Assembly (NCBI RefSeq): GCF_028858725.1 | Contig: NC_084761.1 | Span: 25,574,501-25,638,500, forward strand | Source: Colius striatus | Taxonomy: Eukaryota > Chordata > Aves > Coliiformes > Coliidae | DNA: 64,000 bases | Direction of reading: 5' to 3' | The notes under the pieces: model-generated | What the model was told of the DNA's origin: nothing | Database searches by the model: none | Seen by the model: the letters and a program-made list of their open reading frames with translations, nothing else | Made by a program: the position numbers and the translations under genes | In this document: piece by piece, positions 48,201-61,352 of the stretch | How positions within the stretch are numbered: the stretch's first letter is position 1 | How the letters are laid out: each line of letters opens with the position of its first letter

Positions 48201-51200
48201 GAAGAAGTAATAACCAGTGCGAGATCTTTTTTCTCTCTTTTGGCAACTTACACAAGAAAGAACACAAATGACTAAACTATACGGGGCACCATCACTCTTA
48301 CTTCAGGAAACACCTATCTGCATATGGAATTATTCAGAAAGGTTTGGTGTTTCGCAGATGCAGCTTATACCCTTAGAAATGCATAGCAGGAGCATCACCT
48401 TAAACAAGAGCTAATCTTCCCAAAACTAAACAGACACTGTTCTGTAGTCTTACCTTTTTAGTGTGCATTCTCCCTCTGAATTACTCATCCATAAAAACAC
48501 AAATGTTAGTGCTGAAATGAAAGCTGTGCAAGAGGAAAAAAAGAATGATTAAACCATTTGCCTATGTCAGTGGCTTAAAGACAAAAGCCCATATCTTTAG
48601 TTCTACATTTCTTTGGTATAGGAAGCAAACAGGTCTACAAAGAAGCTTCTTGAAATTAAAAAAAAAATCAGTCTAACCGCTGGTTCCGCCTGTGTATTAG
48701 TACATCTGGTGGCTTGTGGGGGCTTCTCTTACTCAGAATTGAACTGAGACTGACAGTAACAGCCATCTCTAACCTTTGCCAAAGCAACAAAATCAAAAAG
48801 AAAAGAGCATTGCATGCATTAGGATAGGAGCATCATATTTGAGGATTATTTAAGATTAAAACACACACAGGTCCTAAGCACACGTTATTGGAATGAGGTT
48901 TTGCAGAAACCAGAAGACACTTGCTTTTAAAAGGCAAAGGTTGCTAAAGGGAGTGCATAATATGACACTGAAAAAGATGATATAAAAAGAAAACAAAGAA
49001 TATCAGTATGGCAAAATGTAAACTCAGAAGTCTCCAGCTACAGATCAGATACTTTACTGCTTAAACAGGCTTTGCTTGAGTCCTCTGAATTCAAATTAGC
49101 AATGTTGTGCTTCAGAATTCCTCAGATTTGCATGAAATGGAAGATGTGCAGCTGAGGGCTCGTATCGTACTAAATGAAAAGGAGTTAAGAGTCAAAGACC
49201 TGTTAAGCAAACCTGGCATCATCCTTGGGGAATATTTTTCCTAGAAGCATAATGCCTGCTTCGGAGTGAATGATTCTAAATGAAAAAGGAAGGGGTTTGC
49301 TTTTGAGGGCAAGAAAAGGAGTGAGGGGTTTGGGTGTGTTGCTCTGGAGTGGGAGTGATCATCACTATTATTAAACTTATTCACTTCCAATAATTGACTT
49401 GTTTCTGAGAATAAGAAAATAAACATATATATGCCTCTAACAGTTCCAGCCTCTGGAACAAGGGTGTCATGTTTGTCTGCAGGAGAGCGAAGGTGTCACC
49501 TATACTAGTGTCACAAAAACGCCTTTCTCAAGTGCAGCCAGGGTAACAAACCCTGAGCATGTTGCTGGTGGGATCTTTCTAGAGGTTAACAGTGAAATTG
49601 CCCAAAGTACCTTCCCCTGAGAAGGGTGCAGCTGAAGGGTAGCATGGCCAACCAGTGCTAACTGATCAGGGGAAGCCAGCTGTGGCTTCAGAACTGAAAT
49701 TAAGACTTTGTCCTAATATCCCCATAATAACCTTTTCCTTCATTTCCCTAACAGAGGAAGTGATGGTGTTAGAGGAATAAAGATCCTGAGAGGGAGAAAG
49801 CTGGAGGGCAGGTATGTGGGGTTAGGCAAGAGGGAGCTGGACAGTCAGGGGAGCTGGCAGGGCTCAGGAGTGGTGAGACTAGAAGAGGACAGGAGACATC
49901 TGTGCTGTGAGGCAGAGGTGGCGTGGCAAGACAGAGCTAGTGAATCCTTCCCTTTCCAGGCAACCCCATAATGAGGATGAAAACCTTTGTACTTTCAAGT
50001 CAGGTAGTAGGTCAAGGGACAGAGGCCAGCGCTATCCATATCCCAGCTCCTCTGGTCATGGAGAGCAGGCTTCTATTTTTATTTAAATGTTAAAATCAAA
50101 TAAACAAATGAACTTTTACTTTGCCCTGAAAGAAATGCTGGTTAAAACTTTTCAGAGTTAAAAATCCTTAGAAATTCCCTGACAGCTTTACAACTTTATT
50201 CTGCACGATGTGTTTATGTCCTTTCCTCCTGCCTTTGCTTTTTAAGGCTGTGGCTATAGCTTACATTGTGAGGAAAGCCTTTACAAGCCCCCAAATGTTT
50301 GAAAATCATGAGTTGGACTCCCTGAAAAGAGTGAGGAAGGAGATTTACTTTTGTTTTTCATCTACGTAGCACTCACTTGATACCTTTTGTCTATGTGTGT
50401 ATGTAAGACAGTACAGTGTTAATTTTTTTGCTTCTGGGTAGGGGATATCTATGGGTTTGATGGTGTGGGTCTTTTGGCTGTTCCCTAGATTACCAAACCT
50501 GAAGTCAGGCTGTGTCCTCTCCCCTCTCAGGTGTCTCATCATCCCATCAATTAATTTTGCCCCTGATGTGATCATCCTCGACCTCTAACAAGACATTTAA
50601 AGAAGCCATTTTACCTGCATAGGCTTCTAGCCTTCACCTCAAAAACAGTGTGTAATGTCTAGTAAGCTGAAAAAACAGAGGGTGTTATTTTTGTTTTGTA
50701 ACACACAGACAGAATTTGTGCATTTTCTAGGTGTTCAACTCAGAACACTTGGGGCTTCAATGAGAAGGTGAACGTTATCAGCTGTCATAGCGCTGTGCCT
50801 TTTGTTAGGTGTTGATCCAGATCACTACTCAGAAAGGTTACACCCCTAGCATGCAAAACTTACTAATTTTCCTGATTATATTGTCCATTCTTTCTTTCTG
50901 GTCTTGTCTGGTCTTAAAATAAGAAAAAAGTGCAATGTTGCTTTTCAGTTGTTTGAAAGTAAATATGTTTGTGTTTGTAAGGAGTGAGGAAATATAGATG
51001 AGTACACTACATAAAAGAACGTGGATCTCTTTGCAAGAACTTATGCTGGATTTACCTGGGTTACAAAATAATGCTAAGAATGAGAAAGACCAAATTATTG
51101 AGTAATTTTTCTATCAGTAGAAAGAATCCCATGGAAAAATCTGTAAGGTCTTGTAATAACTAATAATGGAACTCCTGTCAAAGAATCAGGGGGACTTCAT

Positions 51201-54200
51201 TTTTGGGTCCTTCATTTTTCGTTTTCAGTCCTTTGAACTGGTGAAAGTAAAACTCAAGACATTGTGCTGACCTCAGAGTCCTTCTAAGTCTGGGATCTCT
51301 GAAGAAAGAATTGTCCTCTTTTGAAGGCAGGAAAAGAAATTTAAAAAGCATTCACAGCTTTCATCCATTGCAAAAACACTATCTCCAGATATGTTAGTCA
51401 ACGTTGGTATAGAAATGCCTTTGTAAGGAACCAGATAGATTCTGCTTATGTTGAAGCTGTTCTGCTCTCTATCTGGATTTTTCTTTGCATCATTCCTGAT
51501 GTGGAAGGACTAAGCTCATTTACAGCAAAGCTATGGGCAGAGTTGTGGTGTACATCTGAACAGACTTCTCTTAAAAACTTTTTTCTGTATCAGTCTCTCA
51601 CTACTCATCTCTGTTTCGCTCCATCGTCTGTACCAGAGCAAATCTTGGTTTTAAGAGATAGGGATGAAAAGGAGGTGCTTGAAACAGTTTTACTGGGTTT
51701 CTGTGTACAAAAGCATTTCTGAACCACTTACAATCCTCTGGTTAAAGTAGATCGATAGCTGCCAAAAAGAATATCTCAGAGGCATTACCACAGCCACATG
51801 AAACAAGCAGCCATCTGTGACCAAATTGTGCAAGTGGTGTAAGCTGCACAACATGATCCTGGTTTGCCTCGTCTATTGCATTCTCAGTTATGCCACGGAA
51901 GTTGCATTTGACAGCAAGTGCTACTGTGTGATATAAAGAAATGGGCCATTCATAAGCAGTTCTAAAAATCATGGTTTTATCAGCTGTTGAATATCAGCAG
52001 GTGTTCATTAGGAAAAGCACTGGGAACAATTAAAAGAAAATAGAGGAAAGGCCTCAAATGGCGTGATATGCCTTGCGCTTAGCACCGTGACTTTCATCTT
52101 GTCATTAACGTATCTTGTCTGGTCTGCTGAAGAAGAAATTATCAAAGGCTTCTATCTTTTGATCATTAATAGTAAGAGCCTGACTTAAATTAGAAAGGAA
52201 GTAAAAAGCATTGATGGAAAATTATCACTTCAAACCACATTGTCCCATATGCCTAAAGACTTTGCTGGGTATCTCATGAGCTGCTGAGTCATTAATGTCA
52301 GACCTTGGGATGCAAAAAGATTGTGGTCACATGCTGGTGTTTAAAAGGTCAAATGGAAAGTTTAAGAACTGATAAATTTACCACACGAATGTCCGTTGCT
52401 GGTCCAATCCAACAGATCAGAGGACGGTGTGTAGGTCTGTGCTCAGTCTTTAACAATACTCTAAGCAAAAGCCTACTCCGTGTCCCTGCACATGAGTGAA
52501 GTTGCCAGCTTGTTATAGATGTGTTGTTGGAGATGCTCAAGAAATTAGTTGAATAATACCTTCCCTCTCCTGGCTGCCAAATCACAAGCCAATCTCTGAA
52601 GTTGTATGGCTACTGTTAGTTTCAGAAAAACATACTATTTCCCTGTGCTTTGGCTTGTGCATATCTGAATTTTAACATAATTTGTCATATCTGTGAAGCC
52701 ATGGAGGATGTATAGTATTTGTTCACTCCCATTTGGTGTTTTCATCTTGTGACCAGGAAGCTTGTTACTCACTCAGCTGAAAAGCAGGAAACAACAGCAT
52801 GTGGAGTGACTGACATGAATTGTTTGTAGCCCATGCCCAGGAAAATGGCCTCTAGAGGACACACACACATACACACAAAAGGTGATTAATGTTAGTTGCA
52901 GAAACCAGTATTGATCTGTGATACCTGGGCTGAGGTAGGCAGATAATGTATTGGCAATTAGTAATTTTTAGTTCTGATAGATCCACCCTCTGCGCTTGTC
53001 CTGGAGACATCCTAAAGGAGTTACACCCAACTGAACTCTGCTGAGCTCAGTTTTTACCTGGCTTGTGAATGAGAGAAGGGAATGTCTTGCCTCACTAGCA
53101 GGAAACAAGTCTTCTATATCAGGCTGGCAGAGGGAAGTCTTTTTTTGAGAGCCCTTGGCTTCCAGGCAGGACATGAGCCCTTTTCAGGTTTGTAAGTTGA
53201 CCAAGTGAAGCAGAGAAGGGCTAGGTCCAGCTGGAGAAATGGGGAAATTATGTAAAATCATCTTAGAAGAAGCTACAGCAAGGATAAGAGAGGGCTGGGA
53301 GATCCCCCTGGAAACTGCCAGAGAGGTCTTGCCTGGAGGAGATTGCCTTAACACAAAGTGGAGAGGAGAGGGGCAAGATGCCAGAAGTAGATCAACAACC
53401 GTGCCATTTCCACAGACACATTATAAAAGTTGCCACCTGTGACCAAATTGTGCAACACATCACATGTTTAAAGAAGGTTTTATATCTTTGTGCCAATCAG
53501 GTTTGGGTGTTAGAAGGGATCTGAATTTGGCAGCTGCTCAAGTGACCATGGCAGTTTCCCTCCTTTCACTCTAAGCCTTGGAGGAACTTCATCACTCTCT
53601 GGTGTGTGCCACTTGTTAATGATTTGAAATGATCCTCTGTTGTGTTATTCTTCAGCTAAAGGTAAAAATGAATCCAAATCCCCTTTAGAATTCTGTTTTT
53701 AACCTTTAAAAAGGAAATCTGCAAAAATCTGCAGAGATCTTTACCATTAGGAGTCAGACTGAGGGTAAGCAGAACTTGTGCACCTAAATCCTGTAGATGT
53801 TTTCTAACTGCTCCTCCCCAGTGGCCATGACTCGGACTTTGCCCTTTGGGCAGTTTTGCATGAGGGAAATGTGTGGAAGTACATCTGGAGGTAAATATTG
53901 AGTTTGTAAGAGTATAGACTCTGACAAGGCAGCATAGCCCACTCATTAAAAACAACTGGTGGAAAAGAACAGATAGGAACAGTAAGCAGGAGCCTGGTGT
54001 GCTTGTAGTGGTAAAAGTGATGTCCTACTGACACCCTGGTATACAGAGGACCTGGTACTTTGAAAGTCCTGCTTCTGGTGACTGATGTCCGTTTTTAATC
54101 ATAGTTCAAGCAAACATCAAGATGAAGGTTAGACATACAGATAATTCCTATCCTCCTGCAGAGTAAGTGTATAAGGAAAAGGGAAACTGAAAAACACAGA

Positions 54201-56576
54201 TGATTTTGACATAAATTCAGATGGAGTAAATTACTTGCCTTAGATCATAGTCCCTCAGGGTCATGCAGATATCCTTTTGTTGCATGAAATGGCAGTCCTG
54301 TTATGGATCCTGCCTTGCTTGGATCAGGACTGCCCCAAGTGGCCTCTTTGTTCACCATGGGAAGGGGTTTCAGTTCACCCATCTCTTGCCTAAGGCTGAG
54401 TACTAGGTGAGGTTGTTTTGAACTCTATGCAGTTTCTTACTGAGTGGTTATTGAGTTACTGATTGCATATATGACTCCCAAATCCTTTTCTTTACTAATC
54501 TAGGAGGAGCATGTTCAGAATCAGCCACGGCTCTTTCTTCTGTACAGCTCAGCCTGCAGGCAGCTGCAAACAGCAGGTTTTGCCTGGGCGCTCATAGATT
54601 GCACTGATCAAACTGAAACCAAGTGAAATCAAGTAGCTGGTTGAGTACTGCAACACCCTCAGCGGTCTCTGTAACGTAGCTGGTCATCTTGCCATCATAA
54701 AGGACAGAGGTTGAAAAGCCTTCCTGTGCTATTCTGGAAGTTTGTATTACTTTAGAAGAGTAAGTAACATGGTTCTTGAAATTAGTGCAAATCTATGTGC
54801 AACAGGGGTGATGTGAAGCAGCTGACAGCGTAGGAGGAGATGCAGAATGAGGTGGAAAAAGAGCTAAGCTCATTGAGGGTGAGCTGAGCAGAGCAAGGTA
54901 AACAGGCAGGGGAGCTGCTGGCTTTGGAGTGAAATTTGGCTGGGAAAGCAAGCACTGAGTGAGGAGCAAGCAGTGAGGCCTGCGACTTGCATAGCTTTGG
55001 GGAGCAGCAGTGATTATTAAACAGCATTGTGCCAAGGACAATGAGGAAAGGTTTAGGTAGGTATATGGCAGCAGGCTAGCAGAGAGACAGTAAGAGTAAT
55101 CTGGTGCTTTGCAAAAGCAACAGCCACGCCGGCTGTATGTCAGTGTGGATGTGGATATACGTGCACAGTCATGATTTTGAGAGTTGGTTGAGCAAAGTGG
55201 CCATGACTGAGGAAGCAGGAGGAGTGAGCAATCCTATTTCACATCCTTTCCGCCTTGCAAAGGGCACATTAATTCCCTGATGTGATACCTCTGAGGTTTG
55301 AAGTTTTTTTCCCAAAGGTGTTCTACTGTATTATGTATGAATTGCTGTTGCTGCTGTTCACACCCCAGCTCCCTGCTGGAGGCTGCACAGGCTTTGCAAG
55401 GCAGAGACTCGTGCCCTTCCTGTCCCACTTGTTAGCCTGTCACACCTAGAAAAGGATCTTACAGTTCTCATGAGAATGGTGTGGTGTGTCCTGTTAGTCA
55501 CAGGGCTGTGATTACTGACTGCTTCCCACTGCTAAACCCAGGAAGGTACAGGAAGCATGGTGGAGTATGTGACCCACCACACGACAGTAAGAGGGCACCT
55601 TCTGTCCCTGACAGTGTAGCTATTCCAAATTCTTGCTAGGTCATTGTCATGCTCGGTGCTTCTAGTCTAAGGATGATTGAGGCAGTATCTTGTAAGCTCA
55701 GCCTCAGCACAGCTAGCACATCTTAGCATTTATCACTGGTCTGATTTCTGTGTGGCAGTCCACAGGTAAAGGACTGGGATGTCTATGTTGTGCTCAAACC
55801 AAATAGCAGAGGATATCCGAGAGTGTGGTGTATGACCTTCTCAGCCTGTCTACAACGAGGTGGAGCAAGATGGATCACTCCTGGCTCAGCTTCCCCCTGT
55901 CTGATGCAACCCACATGGGCTCCATGTTGTTACAAAGCCTTTGCTTGCTTTCCTGAGTGCTCCGGGAACGCAAAACTCTGAGTAGCTCCAGGCAAAAGCT
56001 TGATTCCTCCACTGTCTCCACACTTGCAGCATGGCTAATGTGCAACATGGATTAGGCACCCACAGACACCCGAGAGCTGGCTGTACTTGCTGTTTGATCA
56101 TTAAAACCCTGGCATCTTGCTTCTCACTCAGACTTGCAGCTTGGGCATCATCTTTGACTTGGGACTGTATCCAGATAATGCTTAAATCCGGATGAGTGTA
56201 TTTAGTAATATAAGAGCTTTATTCACAGAGCTAAACTTTCTTCTTGTTACCTCTGTGATTGCAGGATTCCTCTTGGCTTTTGCATAGTCCATGATTGCTG
56301 CTGCAAAGATAATTTTCCAAACCTACTTTTCTCTTTAAATAATTTCTCTCTACTGTATTAGATGCAAGTAAAATGCCTCTTCGTCCTACGCCAGCTGTGA
56401 TATATTCTCAGCCTCATGATCATCATCCACTTGGCTGTTAGTACATTCCCTTTTGCCTCTTACTGACCTGTGCTTCTTGTTATGTTTTCGAGTGTGCACA
56501 TTCGTCGGTATCTCTGAAACATCCCAACTTCCATCTTCTTCAGACAGCTATGGGCAATATCCATTTTCTGAGATGA
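45233..56576. other. Gene-free stretch
   Basis: Eleven kilobases without a supported gene. It contains a short AC repeat and a purine-rich part at about 49750-49930. The 135-codon frame on the complement of 45441-45848 has no family resemblance. No further CR1 or LTR was recognised. Confidence 0.55.
52859..52876 (+). repeat. (AC)n microsatellite
   Basis: ACACACACACATACACAC, interrupted once by T. Ordinary short microsatellite. Confidence 0.85.
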
Positions 56577-56832
56577 CTATCAGGACAAGAGGAAATGGCC
56601 TCAAGTTGTCCCAGGGGAGGTTTGGATTGGAAAAAAAAAATCCACAGAAATGGTTATCAAGCGCTGGAATAGGCTGCCCAGGGAAATGGTTGAGTCAGCA
56701 TCCCTGGAGGTGTTTAAAAGATATGTAGATGTGGAGCTTAGAGACAGGGTTTAATGATGGCCATAGCAGTGCCAGGTTAACAGTGGGACTCGATGATCTT
56801 AAAGACTTTTTCCAACATAAATGATTCTGTGA
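56577..56832 (+). mobile_element. CR1 LINE fragment, plus strand
   Basis: About 255 bp from the conserved RTRGNGLKLSQGRFGLE-coding segment through the ORF2 end to the 3' tail ATGATTCTGTGA. A run of nine A's at 56631-56639 and several substitutions disturb the frame, and a diverged tail marks it as an older copy than the one at 44.6 kb. Confidence 0.92.
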
Positions 56833-59025
56833 TGTTAACATCCCTTGGATCTCTGTCCAGTATGGTCTTTTGCCTTATCTGTCTGTTACCAGCTATCTTC
56901 TGCTGAGGCTGAAAGCTTTCTAGGGCATGGGGCTATTACTGTTCTGCTTGGATAGTCCCTAAAAATCTCATATGCAAATAACAAATAGTGGTAACTGCTA
57001 GGAACTCAGTGAGAGTTATCAAGTAAAATCTACTGAAGCTGATGTGATGTTTTTAAATAGATGGTGCCTTGAACAAGACAATTTCTCAATGGAAACTGCT
57101 GAAATAAGTGTCAAACAATTTCATTTTTGTGAAAGACTTATGTTACTTTTGAACTATGAAAGTTTCAGGATGGCAACAATGCCACAAGAATTACTGTCCT
57201 AGACTCCATTTTCCATTAAATACTTAGATTCAGTTTGAATCAGTGCTTCACTCTTAAAAACAAATTATTTTGTAGGTTAAAAGGAACTCATCTGCTACCT
57301 TTACATTTTCAGGTGGTATTCAAAAACCACCTTAAACTTTTGAACTCGGGGACAATGAGCCAGCAGCTCACACCCTATTCACTGATACAAATTCATTCTA
57401 ACTTCAACTTGTAAAAGGAAACTCACCCCAAGAATGCAGCTGTAGTTATGTAGAAACATCTCTGATGGCGGCCATGAAATACCAGTAAGCAACTACTTGA
57501 CCATCGCTATAAAATATTTTGCCTGATGGAGCATATGTGTAACTATCTCCTCATTGAGCTAGGCCAATGGCAGAGTCAAGCCCTATGACAGCTCCTCAGA
57601 AAAAAAGAGCTGGTGGTGAAGACCAGTGTTAAAACATCCAAGTGGTGACTCAGTTATGGTAAAGTATTTGTCTGGTTTTTCCCTTGTTGGCATAGCTTAC
57701 AAAGGCAGGCACTCTTGTCTGGCATCAGGCTGGATTGAAGGCACTTTGTCTAGTAAATGAATATATGCCGAGACAGTTAGGAAAGGCTGGTTTGTTTTTC
57801 CCTTGACATGTGGCTATTTTCCTGTCTGTGCCTTGTTATTTTGGTCAATATGAGCATGGAATAAATGTGACAGGGAATGGATACCAGGAGAATTTTTATC
57901 TCCTTTATTTCCTTCATGGTCTTGCTTATTAACCTTCCTATGAGAAGTTAGGTGGCCAAACAGAGTGAGAGGACGATGCTAGAGGCACAGGGACACCGGC
58001 TTTGCTAAGGAAACAAAACGTCCAAGAAAGCATGGCACTAGTGAAGAAGAACTGGCGCTAAGGTTGTGAGGTTGGCTGAGGAGCTGGTGCCAGTTCTGAG
58101 CTAAGTGGCTTAGAAGCTGTTAGAGGCTTCAAGTGGGAGGGCTGGTGCTGCACAGGACTGACAGAGGATGTTTGATTGCTTTCCTAAGGTAATCCCTCCT
58201 GGGGCCAGCTCTGCTGCCACCTGTGTGTGTGAGCACACATTGGGAATGACAGGTCTGTTCTTGTCAACTTTACAGGAGTGCCTCCTCAAAAGAGCTTTTG
58301 TCTGGAGCAATTGCCCAGACAGCTGGGCAAACCCATGTCAGTTGGCCTCTGTGTTTTCTTTCCCAAGACTCAACCTTAGACTGGAGAGCCAGCCTCTGGC
58401 TGCCTGACCCAGGATGCTTGTGGTCTTGTCAGAATAACACCACCCTCAACATGAGCTTGGCAAGTGCCACAGGGAATTCTGAGAAGGAACGTTATGGATT
58501 TGTGAGCCATGTCTCAGTTGCTTTCCCAGCAGAATACTTGCAGAGCTATCATCTGAAGCAGCGTTGGCAGTGTTCAACCAGTATTGGCAAGTACAAAGAT
58601 TGAAGTCACACTGGCTGATTGCACTCACCTCTGCAATCCTCTGCTCACTGAGAATGGCTGACAGCTTTCTCTGGAGCTCAGCAGGGCTACGATGGCCACA
58701 ACAGCATTGCAAGACCAGCGATTTCAGTAAGCCCTTGCACTGGAAGGCAGACAGCCTGGGCTGGATGGCCCATGGGGAAGACTATTAAGAGCAAGGTGCG
58801 ACCTCCCCCTTGCTGAAGTGCAGAGAGACAGGATGAGGTGGGAAAGAGAGGTGGCTTCCTGGTGGCCCTGGCAGATCCTTGTGCGAGGAGGTAGCGCTGG
58901 TCATGCAGCTTACAGTGTTGGGGTTGGCAAATCATTGGGGCCGTGGGCAGTTACGAGACAGTGTTGGCTGTGGGCTCTGCTTGCCGCAGGAGTGAGGACA
59001 CTGTCGGCAAGGTCACTGGACAGTG

Positions 59026-59067
59026 GTCCTCAGCCCAGGGACACCGGCCCTCAGCCCACTGACACCG
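59026..59067 (+). repeat. 21-bp tandem duplication in GC-richer block
   Basis: Two 21-bp units of the form G-CCTCAGCCCA-GACACCG, differing at three or four positions. The forward open frame through it shows the heptad pair GPQPRDT and GPQPTDT. No gene is recognised around it. Confidence 0.8.
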
Positions 59068-61329
59068 CCCGCACCAGTTTCCCCTTTGTTTTTGGTGGCG
59101 ACGCATCCAGAGGCTGTAGCTGCATTTCCTACACCCACGGGGAGGATGTGGGATTTTCCTGGCTACAAGGCAGAGGATGGCTGCAAAATGCAGCAGCAAG
59201 AAGTTCTGCAGGCTGGGTCAGTGACTCAGCTGCTGACTATGGACAGGGGTTGGTACAGATGGGCTCTCCCCTCTGAGTGTGTTAAGCAGCCCAAGACAGG
59301 GTGCCTTTGCAAACCTTAATCCTTTTGTTTTCCATCCTACCCTTAATTTTGCCACACAAGAGGTAAAGAAATTAATCTCGCCAGCAGGAGATACCCTAAG
59401 TGGTTTGGAGAAACAAACACATGATTTTTATTTTAAAAGTATTTCATTCCTTTCATCATAGTCATTTCTGCAGAAATACAGTCAGAAGTGGCTGTGTAGG
59501 AGTATGGATTTCTGGTAACAAGGCCACCTACACAAATCCACTGCAGGAAATAGGAAGTCCATACCTAAAGCCTTCATTGTCTAGGGCCCAGTTTTGCAAA
59601 AATGCTAAGCACCACTTAGTCCTGCTGAATGCAACGGGAATAGATGATGCTGAGCCCTTAGCAGGCAGTGATCAGGATTGAACCATCCTAAATCTCGACT
59701 CAGTGAGTCATAGTATTGCATAGCATTTGATAAGTCAGGAGAATTCTGAATTTTTGTGCAAAAATCATATCCTGTTTAATTCATCTATTGCATCTTGGTT
59801 TTGTACTAGGAAGAATAAGAATACTTATTTCTCCACAACCCCTTCTAAAAGCCATTTTGTTTCTGGGAAAAGTTCCTTTAATGTTGATATATAAGCATTT
59901 TCAACTTATATTTTTCACTTGAATTTGGAATATTACTATTTTTAATACTGTAAATAATAATCACACTGTTTTCTGCAGAAGGATCCTAAGTGTTTGCTTC
60001 ACTCGGGTAGTGACCTAGCTTATCAAGATTCAACCGAGAATATTTATTTGTTTCACAGCACAAACAGAAATAATATTCAAACCTATTGGGCATTTTGTTG
60101 AATACATATTTTGTTGAATACCTAATATGAAAAATGGCCATGTAAGGGATATGTTTACCAAACACTAATTTCAACTGTGGTAATTTTCTGCTCAGAGAGA
60201 ATAACTGTAGTTTTTACATATGTTTCGCCTGTTATTTACAAAAGCAGAGATGTGCTCTAGACAGACTCTAGCTCCATTGACGTGGATTTTTTCATCTAGG
60301 AAAAAATCTCATTCTGTTTCTGGAGAACAGATAAGACTTCTAGAACCGAAAAAGTAATTGAAAAAATCTTTACTACTGTGCTCATTTGGTGGACTTTTAA
60401 GCAAAGCTGGTTTCTGTTTCCTTGTGTAACTGATTAGCCATCGAGAAGTGAGTAATTGAAAAAGAGCTTTAGAAATGGCGACAGGGAGAAATGCTTTAAA
60501 AGTGACAGTCTTTAACATTTGATTGAAACAGGATCACCAGCCCTGCCTACTCCAAGTTGCAGAGAGGCCTTGTTAGAAATCTGAAACAGAATGAATAAAA
60601 GAAATCCCGACATTGAGTTTGTTGGGTACCTTTTTAAGATGATACAAATAGTTCTGTACAACTCATTTTTGGACCTCATCAATATTTGTGTCCCATACTA
60701 ATTTAGTTACATTGATAGAACCGCACCCCCCGACACTTTGCTAAATTTATATACCTCCCTTTTCAAAAGGAGCTATTCTGCGCAATCATCTTTGACCTCG
60801 TAATAATTGACTACATTTTAGGGACTCATTTAAAAGAAATGTTCAAAATGTGTGTGAAAGCTGTACTTCTGTGGGTTTCTTCTTTGACTGATTGTGGCAT
60901 AGACTATTTAAAGAAGAAACATGTGGACCCTCCACCTTAGCTTTTGTTTTAATATGGGGAACACAGACTTTTAAAAACAGAAATGGAGATGATCTGATAC
61001 TATCTTTTTAGGAGTCTGTATGAACATTGCTTTTTTTGTACTGAAATACCTTCTACTGTTTATAAATCAGATTTGCAATGTTTGCTGTCAGTTTTTCCTT
61101 GATGTTTAGATCGTTCATGGTACTTCTCATTTGGAGGCCTGAAAGATTTTTTTACAGGAAAAGTTGTATCTGTTTTCTCTATGTTGAGTGTATTGAGCAT
61201 AGGCAGGTGAAGAATCAACCATGCTAGGAAAGAATTTCATATGATAGCATGGATAGATAAATTTTGCTGGTTTTGTTTGTTTGCACTAAGCCTTATTTTT
61301 GGGGAGAGAGTACTTTAATATAATGTTGG

Positions 61330-61352
61330 AAATGGGCTAGTTTAGCCCATTT
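61330..61352 (+). repeat. Perfect 10-bp inverted repeat
   Basis: AAATGGGCTA, three bases, then TAGCCCATTT. A 10-bp perfect stem with a 3-nt loop, followed by two copies of an ATTTGGGTTTTT-like segment. No function assigned. Confidence 0.85.

Noticed and set aside
58818..59276. 152-codon plus-strand open frame
   Set aside because: It lies in a GC-richer block where stops are rare in all frames; overlapping frames on both strands are equally open. Kept only as an observation, not called a gene.
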